From Actinocorallia populi (GTDB lineage: Bacteria > Actinomycetota > Actinomycetes > Streptosporangiales > Streptosporangiaceae), in assembly GCF_002995495.1 (NCBI RefSeq), contig NZ_PVZV01000007.1:310001-374000 (forward strand): DNA of 64,000 nt, read 5' to 3'. Shown here one piece after another: positions 1 through 7,140 of the stretch (its first letter is position 1; each line of letters begins with the position of its first letter). A program made the position numbers and the translations under genes. Below the pieces are notes generated by a model. It saw only the letters and a list, made by a program, of their open reading frames with translations. It did no database searches and was not told where the DNA came from.

Positions 1-426
1 GGCGAGGGACGCGCCCAGCCCGGCGAACGCCAGGCCGCCGATGACGCCCACCCAGGGGGACCAGCCCCCGGCGTCGCCCACGGTGAGGCCGAAGGGGGCG
101 GCGACCATGGTGGCCAGGCCGTACGGGGTCAGCAGGAGGGCGCAGGCCCAGCCGGGGAACAGGAGCGACCAGCGGGGCAGCCTCCTCCCCCAGGGAAGGA
201 CCAGGGCGGCCAGGAGCAGCATTCCGGCGAACGCGCCCAGGACGGTGAAGTCGAGGCCGTGCTGCTCCATCCACACCAGCGCCTCGGGAGCGCCGTTCTC
301 CCGGAACTGCGCGGCCAGGTCGCCCGGCGGCTTGCCGGCCGTTCCGCCGAACGCCCAATAGGTCTTCATCACTACGTAGGGGAGCAGGGACGCGGCTCCG
401 GCCCAGGCGGCCGTCGAGGGCTTCAT
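1..426 (-). CDS. Partial integral membrane protein, 3' end beyond window
   Basis: The first 142 codons of a protein that runs off the left edge. The ATG lies at 426-424. The translation starts MKPSTAAWAGAASLLPYVV and contains about four hydrophobic segments (around residues 8-25, 57-75, 82-105 and 120-142), so it is a polytopic inner-membrane protein. No enzymatic motif is visible and I do not recognise the family. It is read away from the neighbouring oxygenase gene, with 142 nt between the two. Absence of a stop codon in the window explains why it could be missed. Confidence 0.7.
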   Translation of the reverse strand, partial: MKPSTAAWAGAASLLPYVVMKTYWAFGGTAGKPPGDLAAQFRENGAPEALVWMEQHGLDFTVLGAFAGMLLLAALVLPWGRRLPRWSLLFPGWACALLLTPYGLATMVAAPFGLTVGDAGGWSPWVGVIGGLAFAGLGASLA

Positions 427-568
427 GTCACAGATCGTGGCAGCGCCCCGCGGAACCCGCTTCCCGCCGGAGAGCCAACCCGCTCCCCCGGCGGGGTGAT
501 CCACCTCCCGATTCGGGCGTAGGCCCTCCGGATGAGGGCGCCGTCCAGGCCGACGCCCCCGTGGAGGG

Positions 569-1471
569 CTACAGGGGGCGGGCGGCCAGGGCGCGGTCCA
601 GGCGTTCGCGGGCGCGGGCGGCCTGGCGGGCTCGGTAGGCGATCGGCATGTAGCGCAGGCGCTCGGGCAGGAGGGGGGTGGAGCGGGCGATGGCCTGGCC
701 CGCCACGTGCAGGAGGCGCTCGTCGCGGGACGTCCAGGTCAGGCCGAGCTTGTCGCGGGCGGCCTGCGGGAGCGTGCCGACGGTGATGAAGCGGCCCAGG
801 TTGCCGACCGTCGCCATCACCGGGGCCAGTGCCGGGCGGAGGGGCGCGGGGATGCCGGCCGGGACCTTGTCCATCGCGTCCAGGACCTCGAGCGCCACCT
901 TGTGGGGGACGAGGGTGTCGGCGACCATCGCGTCGAAGTACTTCCAGTAGTCGGGGATGGTCGGGGGGAGCATGCGTTCGGGCACCTGCAGGATGCGCCC
1001 CAGTCGCATGAACTCGTCGAAGATCTGCTGTTCCTTCTGCGGGGTCAGCGGCTCCGTGCCGAAGTAGCGGGGCGCGGTGACGGCGGCGTAGAAGCCGGTC
1101 AGGTGCACCCAGGCCCAGGGTTCGGCGGACAATGCGTGATGGCGCACGCCGTGCTCGTCCACGGCGCTGAGCGGCTTGTGCATCTCGCGGAGGCGCCGGC
1201 CCTCCTCGAGTGCGGTCTGCCCGCCGTAGACCCAGGTCTGCACGGAGGCGAAACTGCGCCTTGCACGCCCCACGGGGTCGGTGCGGAAGCTGGACAGCCG
1301 GTCGACGACGGTGCCGATCGCCGGATGCATGGTCTGCAGGATGAACACACTGTTCCCGGCCAGCGCCGAGGTGTACAGGCCGATCTGGTCCCACAGCAGG
1401 GAACCGGGCCCGAACGGCTCGGGGTCCCGTTCCGCCGTTCCACGGGAGACGCCTTCCTCGATGAGACTCAC
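569..1471 (-). CDS. DUF2236 / MpaB-type oxygenase family protein
   Basis: A 300-aa protein of the oxygenase-MpaB (DUF2236) family, related to the heme-dependent latex-clearing oxygenases. The actual substrate of most members is unknown. Family hallmarks are the N-terminal GPGSLLWDQIGLYTSALAGN region, the conserved Arg/His-containing helices around residues 55-125 (for example WAWVHLTGFYAAV), and the LPERLRYMPIAY tail. ATG start at 1471. It is divergent from a TetR gene at 1566 with 94 nt between them, a layout typical of a regulator controlling a neighbouring oxidoreductase. No signal peptide is seen, so it is probably cytoplasmic. Confidence 0.85.
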   Translation of the reverse strand: MSLIEEGVSRGTAERDPEPFGPGSLLWDQIGLYTSALAGNSVFILQTMHPAIGTVVDRLSSFRTDPVGRARRSFASVQTWVYGGQTALEEGRRLREMHKPLSAVDEHGVRHHALSAEPWAWVHLTGFYAAVTAPRYFGTEPLTPQKEQQIFDEFMRLGRILQVPERMLPPTIPDYWKYFDAMVADTLVPHKVALEVLDAMDKVPAGIPAPLRPALAPVMATVGNLGRFITVGTLPQAARDKLGLTWTSRDERLLHVAGQAIARSTPLLPERLRYMPIAYRARQAARARERLDRALAARPL

Positions 1472-1525
1472 CGCTCCTCCTCAGGGATGACGGGTGAAGG
1501 ATGTCCCCATAAGCTAAACGCGAAT

Positions 1526-1539
1526 AAGTAGTCGCTTAC
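1526..1539. promoter_or_regulatory. Candidate TetR operator between DUF2236 and TetR genes
   Basis: An imperfect inverted repeat TAAGT-agtc-GCTTA lies in the AT-richer part of the 94-nt divergent region. It is placed to control both the oxygenase and the TetR gene. The arms are short, so this is only a candidate. Confidence 0.35.
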
Positions 1540-1565
1540 AAGTCGCGTTCGGAAGGTGATGTCCG

Positions 1566-2183
1566 TTGCCGCCCCTGCCAGCGCATTCACCACGGAAGAT
1601 CCCCCGCCAGGAACGGTCGCGCCGCACCATGGAGCGCATCCTGGACGCCGCCACTCGCGTTCTGACCGAACGCGGCTACGACGGCGCCTCCACCAACCGC
1701 ATCGCGGCCGCCGCCGGCCTGAGCAACGGCTCCCTCTACCAGTACTTCCCCAACAAGGACGCGATCGTGGTGGCCGTCCTCGACCGCTTCGCCGACCACC
1801 TCGCCGAGCGGCTGGGCGCCGAGATCGAGGCCGCCATGTCCGGCCCCTGGCAGTCCGGCGGCCGCTCCCTCCTCGAGGCGCAGATCCGCCTGCTGGAGGA
1901 GAACGCCGACCTCCTGCGCGTCGTCGTCGAGCACGTCCCCCGGCTGGGCCCCTTCGACAAGCTCGACGCCCTCCGCCAGCGCCTCACCGACATGGTCCGC
2001 ATCTACCTGCTGCTCAACCGCGACCGCTTCCGCCCCGGCCTCGACATCGACGCCGCCCTGTGGATCATCACCGAGACCGTCGGCCAGCTCGCCATCCGCT
2101 ACGTCCTCGACCGCCCGCCCATCCCCCACGACCGCATGGTCGACGAACTCGCCGAACTCATCATCCGCTACATCAGCAGATGA
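1566..2183 (+). CDS. TetR-family transcriptional regulator
   Basis: A 205-aa TetR regulator. The N-terminal helix-turn-helix spans about residues 20-65 (ILDAATRVLTERGYDGAS, then AAGLSNGSLYQYFPNKDAI). The C-terminal helical domain would bind a ligand. Start chosen as TTG at 1566: an in-frame stop sits at 1557-1559 and GGAAGG lies nine bases upstream. An ATG at 1559 is in another frame. It is divergent from the DUF2236 gene and probably represses it and itself. The ligand is unknown. Confidence 0.88.
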   Translation: MPPLPAHSPRKIPRQERSRRTMERILDAATRVLTERGYDGASTNRIAAAAGLSNGSLYQYFPNKDAIVVAVLDRFADHLAERLGAEIEAAMSGPWQSGGRSLLEAQIRLLEENADLLRVVVEHVPRLGPFDKLDALRQRLTDMVRIYLLLNRDRFRPGLDIDAALWIITETVGQLAIRYVLDRPPIPHDRMVDELAELIIRYISR

Positions 2184-2258
2184 CCCCCGGCGGTCACCTC
2201 ACCATCACAAAACCCAGATTCCACCGTGAACCATGACGATCCATGACAGACAGGATGC

Positions 2259-2900
2259 GTGGAATTCTCTGCGGAAACGTGGAAGCCGCTCGCCGCGACC
2301 GGCGCCGAGGTGAGGTTCGGCACCGGGGAGAACATCCTGCGGCAGGGCGACCCGCCGACACATGTGTCGATCCTGCTGTCCGGCCGGGTGAAGGTGCTGA
2401 CCGGCTCCGCGGACGGGACGGTGCTGCTGCTGGCCGTGCGCAGTCCGGGTGAGCTGCTCGGGTCGGTGGGCGTGATCGGCCGGCACGACCGCTCGGCGAC
2501 CGTCGTCGCGCTGGAACCGTGCATCACGCGGGTGCTGGCCGCCGACCGCTTCCGGGAGCTCATCCGGGCGCACGGCCTGGAGGAGGCGCTGCTGCGGCGC
2601 ACGATGCGGCGGATACTCGAGGGCGAGGCGTGGCGGGCGGAGCTGGCAGCGCTGCCCGCGGGGCCGCGGGTGGCCCGCGCGCTGGAGCGGCTCGCGACGC
2701 CCGGCGCCGACGGCCTGCCGGAGGTGAACCTCGACCAGACGGAGATCGGGCAGGCGGTGGGCCTGTCGCGCAGCATGGTCGCCGCCGCCCTGTCCCGCTT
2801 CCGGGAGCGGGGTCTCGTCCGCACCGAACGGCGCAGGATCGTCGTCCGCGATCTCGCCGGACTGCGGGCACTGGCCGGTTCGGGCCAGCGGGACATCTGA
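2259..2900 (+). CDS. Crp/Fnr-family regulator
   Basis: A 213-aa transcription factor with an N-terminal cyclic-nucleotide-binding beta-roll (about residues 15-120, including GENILRQGDPPTHVSILLSG) and a C-terminal winged helix (about 145-205, LDQTEIGQAVGLSRSMVAAAL followed by FRERGLVRTERRRIVV). GTG start at 2259 with AGGA five bases upstream. Whether it binds cAMP cannot be told from sequence. It lies 65 nt upstream of a cyclase-fold gene in the same direction, a suggestive pairing of a possible nucleotide sensor with a possible cyclase, but no co-transcription is proven. Confidence 0.88.
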   Translation: MEFSAETWKPLAATGAEVRFGTGENILRQGDPPTHVSILLSGRVKVLTGSADGTVLLLAVRSPGELLGSVGVIGRHDRSATVVALEPCITRVLAADRFRELIRAHGLEEALLRRTMRRILEGEAWRAELAALPAGPRVARALERLATPGADGLPEVNLDQTEIGQAVGLSRSMVAAALSRFRERGLVRTERRRIVVRDLAGLRALAGSGQRDI

Positions 2901-2965
2901 TTTCAGACATCTCCGCCAATGTCATCTCAGCAGAGTGGTGCTACTTCACGACTCCGGGAGACATC

Positions 2966-3706
2966 ATGGAAGATTTTCACGCGCTGCTCGTCGTCGACGC
3001 CGAGCAGTTCAGCGGCCACCGCGACAACGACCTGCCCGACCTCCACCTGGAGATCCGCTCCGCCGTCGCCTCCGCCTTCGAAGCCAGTGGGCTCGGGGAG
3101 GTCTGGCAGGCCGTCCGGTTCCTGGAGAGCACCGGTGACGGGCTCCTCACCGCCCTGCCGCACCGGGTGATCCCCACGCTCATCGACCCGTTCCCCCTGT
3201 GGCTCCAGGAGGCCCTGGCCCAGGCGGCGCCCCGGCTGCGGGCACGCGGGATGCGCCTGCGGCTGCGGGCGGCGGTGCACGTCGGCCTGCTCGACGAGGA
3301 GCGGCCGGACGCGCCCGGCATCTCCACCGCGGTCATCGACGTCAACCGGCTCCTCGACGCCGGTCCGCTGCGGGACGCACTGAAGCACAGCGACCCGGAC
3401 GCCACCTTCACCGCCTTCCTGCTGTCGGAGGAGGTCTTCACCGCCTACGTGCGCGGCGGCCGTACCGGCCTGCGGACCAGCCGGTTCACCGAGGTACGGG
3501 TCAAGGTCAAGCAGTTCGACCGGCCCGCCCACCTCTACGTGCCCGTGCCCTCCCGGAACGGCACACCGCCCGAGGCCGCTCCCGCCGCGCCGTCCGCCGC
3601 TCCGCCCGGCGGGACGTCGCCCGGCGGGGTGACGGTCAACGGTGACCGCAACCAGAACGTCTTCGGCAACCAGATCAGCGGCGGCTTCCAGATGGGGCGG
3701 CCGTGA
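2966..3706 (+). CDS. Class III nucleotide-cyclase-fold protein with C-terminal RHIM/BASS-like motif
   Basis: A 246-aa protein. Residues 5-195 resemble a class III adenylate/guanylate cyclase catalytic fold: VVDAEQFS places an Asp at residue 11 and ESTGDGLL one at residue 58, matching the two metal-binding aspartates. RAAVHVG and VIDVNRLLDA match later strands and helices, though the usual Arg four residues after the Asn is replaced by Ala. After a Pro/Ala-rich linker (about 197-220), the last 25 residues contain VNGDRNQNVFGNQISGG, repeated at the start of the next protein. ATG at 2966 has GGGAG upstream. Its TGA overlaps the next GTG by four bases. It may be a signalling cyclase or a degenerate scaffold; either way the pair is probably one functional unit. 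Confidence 0.7.
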   Translation: MEDFHALLVVDAEQFSGHRDNDLPDLHLEIRSAVASAFEASGLGEVWQAVRFLESTGDGLLTALPHRVIPTLIDPFPLWLQEALAQAAPRLRARGMRLRLRAAVHVGLLDEERPDAPGISTAVIDVNRLLDAGPLRDALKHSDPDATFTAFLLSEEVFTAYVRGGRTGLRTSRFTEVRVKVKQFDRPAHLYVPVPSRNGTPPEAAPAAPSAAPPGGTSPGGVTVNGDRNQNVFGNQISGGFQMGRP

Positions 3707-3758
3707 CGGTGGACGAGGATGTCACGATCAACGGGGACGGCAACCAGAACGTCTTCGG
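3648..3758 (+). repeat. Two-copy direct repeat encoding the shared NQNVFGN motif
   Basis: A 19-nt sequence is identical at 3648-3666 and 3740-3758, spaced 92 bp start to start. The first copy encodes the C-terminus of the cyclase-fold protein, the second the N-terminus of the STAND-like protein. Around it the two peptides read VNGDRNQNVFGNQISGG and INGDGNQNVFGNEIGGD. Both copies are in frame and translated, and similarity drops outside the motif, so this is a shared protein module rather than a random repeat. Confidence 0.85.
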
Positions 3759-5913
3759 AAACGAGATCGGCGGCGACGTCATCCTCCAGCAGCTCAACTT
3801 CGTGCGCCACCGCGCTTCGATGGTGCTGTCCTCGGATGAGATCGACGAGCGGGTCGAGGAGTACGTGCCCGCCTTCAACCACGTCCAGATCGTCAAGGCG
3901 CTCCGGAACTTCCACGTCCTGGCGCTCGCCGGACCGGACGGCTCCGGGGTGAAGACGGCGGCCATCGCGGCCCTGCGGGAACTCCGCCCCGGGCTGGCGA
4001 TCCGCTTGTTCGCCACCGAGAAGGACGATGTCGAGGAGATAAGGATCAGCGGTGTGCTCGGGTACCTGGTGCGCGCGGCCGACGAGGACGACACGTCGCG
4101 GCTCCGGTCCTGTGTCGAGGCCGTCCTCTCGTCCGGCGGTTATCTGGTGGTCATGGGCACGGAGGCCGAACAGCGGCGGTTCGCCGACCACCTCCAGATG
4201 GTCCTGGTCGAGCCGCCTCCGGCCGAGGCCGTCTACCGCCGCAGGCTGGAGCGCCGCGGTCTGGGCTCCACCCGCTGGTACGACTGGCCCAGATCCCGCG
4301 ACCTGCTGGACGGGTCCCTTCCCGGCCACGGGCGCCGCCTCGCCGACCTCGTGTGGGACGCCGTCCAGAGGGGCGGCGACGCGTACCAGGTGGAGCAGGC
4401 CTACCTCGGGTGGGGTGAGGAGCTGCGCGGCTGGTTCGGCCAGCACGGGCTGCTGGAACGGATCCTGATGATCGCCGCCACGACGATCGCCCCGGCGGAC
4501 GAGGACAGCGTGTACGGCGCGGCGCTGACCCTGGCCAAGCGGCTGGACGTCCCCCTGGAGGGCGGCGGTCTGGCATGGCATCCGTCCGCCGCGCTGGACG
4601 GCCTGCTGGACGCCGAACGCGAGGACGGCGACCGGATCGTGTTCCGCAGGCTCGGCTACGCCGAATCGGTCCTGCGCCACGTCTGCACCCAGCACCCGCT
4701 GGCCCGGCTGGACCTGCTGTCCTGGCTGTCGGAGCTGCCCACCGACCCCGTCGTCACCCTGGAACCCGCGCTCCGGTACCGGCTCGTCGAATCGTTCGCC
4801 GACCTGGCAGCCGACTACAACCTTCCGGAGAAGATCGTCCAGCGGGCGGAGCACTGGGCGGACGGCCGTCGGCGGACCGCTGATCTGGCCTACATCGTGC
4901 TCGCCCGAACCTGCCTCCACCCGCGCGTCGGCGGCCGGGTGCGCACGCGGCTCTACCTCTGGTCCAAGGAGCGGACCGCTCCCCGGTCGTTGAAACTGAC
5001 GGTCATCCAGGTCTGTGAAGTCCTGGGGCAGACCCACCTGTCCATCGCGCTGACCCGCCTCAAGCATCTGGCGACCTACGGGGACGCGGAGATCCGGGAC
5101 AAGGTGTTCGAGGTGGCCTGTTCCCTCGCGAGGAACAATCCCCCGGCGGTCTTCCGGACGGCACTGCAGTGGTGCCGAACCGCGGCCCGCATGTCCGACC
5201 GCGCCAACATCAACAGAATCGAGGTGGGGCTGCGGCTGCTGTGCACGCTGCTGCCCCAGGGCGGCCCGGCCGAGCTCCGCGACGTCCTCGGAATCATCGA
5301 CTTCCTGGCCGCGCAGGGCGATTCCCGCTTTCGCCCCCTCCTCTTGAAGAACCTGTTGCAACTGGCCGCCGAGTACCCCTGGCCCGTACTCGACCTGCTC
5401 CTGTCCTGGACGAGAGGCGCCGACGACCGCTCCACGAGGGGCATCACGCTCCAGGCGTCGCTGGGCGCCGAGGTCTTCCTCGCCCTGGCCGGAAAACGAA
5501 ACGGCTCGGGCCCGCCGGTCTTCCTGTCGGGCCATGCCCCCGTCGACCTCGCCGGCCTCACCCCCGCGTGGTCCGTGGCGTTCGGCATCGCCTCAGGACC
5601 TGAACGCCGGCTCCCCGAGTTCGAAGAGGTCCTCCGCCTCTGGCTGGAGACCGCCGTCGCCCGGCCCGCGCTGCGCCCTCTCGTCCTGTCATCGCTTCTC
5701 GACGCGGCGGAGAGCACGACGGGAGGCGGACGGCTGCTGCTGAACCTCGTCACGTCGTGGTCGAACGGGAGACCCGAGTGGCGCAGGGTCAGGGAAGCGG
5801 TGTACGTCCGGCTGCTCCAGCCCGATTGGCAGAGGTGGCTGCTGATCCTCTGGGTCTGGTTCCGATCCCTCTTCGAGAACCGCTCACGAGGACGGGCCCG
5901 GCGGCCCTCCTGA
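3703..5913 (+). CDS. STAND/NLR-like protein with N-terminal RHIM/BASS-like motif
   Basis: A 736-aa protein beginning (GTG, four-base overlap with the previous stop) with the motif INGDGNQNVFGNEIGGD at residues 9-25. Residues 70-200 look like a P-loop NTPase core: LALAGPDGSGVKTAA aligns with the GPxGSGKTT Walker A of actinobacterial STAND proteins, but Val83 and Lys84 stand where Lys and Ser/Thr are expected. No clear acidic Walker B follows LVVMG. Residues 250-700 are predominantly helical and repeat-like, as in sensor arms of NLR-type proteins. A hydrophobic stretch (WLLILWVWF, about 712-720) and a basic tail end the protein. By analogy with bacterial amyloid signalling, it would sense a trigger and template assembly of the partner's motif. 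Confidence 0.7.
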   Translation: MTVDEDVTINGDGNQNVFGNEIGGDVILQQLNFVRHRASMVLSSDEIDERVEEYVPAFNHVQIVKALRNFHVLALAGPDGSGVKTAAIAALRELRPGLAIRLFATEKDDVEEIRISGVLGYLVRAADEDDTSRLRSCVEAVLSSGGYLVVMGTEAEQRRFADHLQMVLVEPPPAEAVYRRRLERRGLGSTRWYDWPRSRDLLDGSLPGHGRRLADLVWDAVQRGGDAYQVEQAYLGWGEELRGWFGQHGLLERILMIAATTIAPADEDSVYGAALTLAKRLDVPLEGGGLAWHPSAALDGLLDAEREDGDRIVFRRLGYAESVLRHVCTQHPLARLDLLSWLSELPTDPVVTLEPALRYRLVESFADLAADYNLPEKIVQRAEHWADGRRRTADLAYIVLARTCLHPRVGGRVRTRLYLWSKERTAPRSLKLTVIQVCEVLGQTHLSIALTRLKHLATYGDAEIRDKVFEVACSLARNNPPAVFRTALQWCRTAARMSDRANINRIEVGLRLLCTLLPQGGPAELRDVLGIIDFLAAQGDSRFRPLLLKNLLQLAAEYPWPVLDLLLSWTRGADDRSTRGITLQASLGAEVFLALAGKRNGSGPPVFLSGHAPVDLAGLTPAWSVAFGIASGPERRLPEFEEVLRLWLETAVARPALRPLVLSSLLDAAESTTGGGRLLLNLVTSWSNGRPEWRRVREAVYVRLLQPDWQRWLLILWVWFRSLFENRSRGRARRPS

Positions 5914-5936
5914 GGTCCGGCTCGATGGCGGGCCGG

Positions 5937-6920
5937 TCACGGGGGGCGAAGCGCCGCGTAGCGGCGGGCGACCTCGTGGAACGCCTCTTTGGGCTGCCAG
6001 GTGCCGGGTGCGTCGGCGGGGACCTTCACCACGCCGAAGCCCGCCATGTCCAGGTCGTGCCGGGGCTCGGTGTGGTGGGGGAAGCTCGGCATGACGAACG
6101 TGAACACGAAGCATCCGTGGACGTCGTGCGCGGCGTACAGGTCGATGAGCTCGGCGAGGTACTTCGCCTGGGTGGGCTCGTCGCGTACGTTGCCGTCCTT
6201 GACGTGGGGTGTCTCGGTGAGCCATTTGACGATCCGGAAGGAGCTCGGCCCTCGCCTGTCGGCCCCGATGTGGGCGCCGCATCCGAATTCGGTGATGACA
6301 ACTGGTTTGCCGGCGTTCTCCAGGAGGGAGCGCAGCCTTCTCTCGTAGGCGGCGGGGTCGGTGCCGAGGCGGTACAGGTTGACGCCCGCGACGTCGAAGC
6401 CGGACCAGTCCACTTTCTCCCAGGCGCCCGCGGCATAGGTGACCGGGCCGTGGAAGGCGTCGCGGGCCGTGGCGAGCGCGTCCGCGAGCAGCATGTCGAG
6501 CTTGCGGGTGATCCGGCGTTCGAACAGCCGCAGCAACCGCGGCCGTACCAGGATCTGCAGGCGGATGAAAGTGTTCGGCCCCGGGATCATTCCCGGGGCC
6601 GTGAAGGAGAACTCGCTCCCGACCAGTAGCGTGACCCGGCCGGGGTACCGGACGCGTAGAGCCTCCGCGGCGGTCGCCGTCGCCGCCAGGTGGGCCAGGA
6701 GCTCCGAACGCGGCCGGTCGGGGAACGACGGCCGGACATAGACGTCGAGTCCTGCTTCCAACGCGCGTTCCGCGGCCTCGATGTGCGCTTCGGTGTCCGT
6801 GCCGATGAGCATCACCGTCGTGCAGTGCAGTTCCTCGGCGATGACCTGCAGATCACGCCGCACGGCGTCATCGCTCCTGCCTTCGACGATGTACGAGATG
6901 CCCTTGTGCTCCAGCCCCAT
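5937..6920 (-). CDS. Glycoside-hydrolase-like TIM-barrel protein
   Basis: A 327-aa protein whose repeated strand-turn motifs resemble a clan-A glycosidase barrel: VGSEFSF near residue 103 (possible acid/base Glu), GVNLYRLG near 180, and VVITEFGCG near 208 (Glu in the position of the nucleophile). Related actinobacterial proteins are, to my recollection, often labelled abortive infection protein without proof. There is no signal peptide, so action on an extracellular polysaccharide is doubtful. ATG at 6920 with GGAGGG upstream. It converges on the STAND-like gene with a 23-nt gap, so no shared promoter. Catalytic activity is plausible but unproven. Confidence 0.6.
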   Translation of the reverse strand: MGLEHKGISYIVEGRSDDAVRRDLQVIAEELHCTTVMLIGTDTEAHIEAAERALEAGLDVYVRPSFPDRPRSELLAHLAATATAAEALRVRYPGRVTLLVGSEFSFTAPGMIPGPNTFIRLQILVRPRLLRLFERRITRKLDMLLADALATARDAFHGPVTYAAGAWEKVDWSGFDVAGVNLYRLGTDPAAYERRLRSLLENAGKPVVITEFGCGAHIGADRRGPSSFRIVKWLTETPHVKDGNVRDEPTQAKYLAELIDLYAAHDVHGCFVFTFVMPSFPHHTEPRHDLDMAGFGVVKVPADAPGTWQPKEAFHEVARRYAALRPP

Positions 6921-7140
6921 GATTCCCTCCGTCGGAAGCAGGTACGCATCGCCAGGAACCGGCCATGGCCTCTTCCTGGTCGGCGGCCTGGAACCGGACC
7001 GTCGGCGAAATGCAGCTCGGTGACCGCCTCTGCCCTAAGACAACGGCATCGAGCGTCGATAAGTTCTTTCCGGCTTTGCGAGGGACGGCCCCGCTGCGGG
7101 GAGAAGGCTCTCTACGTCTCGCGTGGAAAGAGGCCCGAGG

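Noticed and set aside
3535-5535. A 666-codon minus-strand frame opposite the STAND-like gene
   Set aside because: Antisense shadow; the plus-strand protein has coherent features and coupling to the upstream gene.
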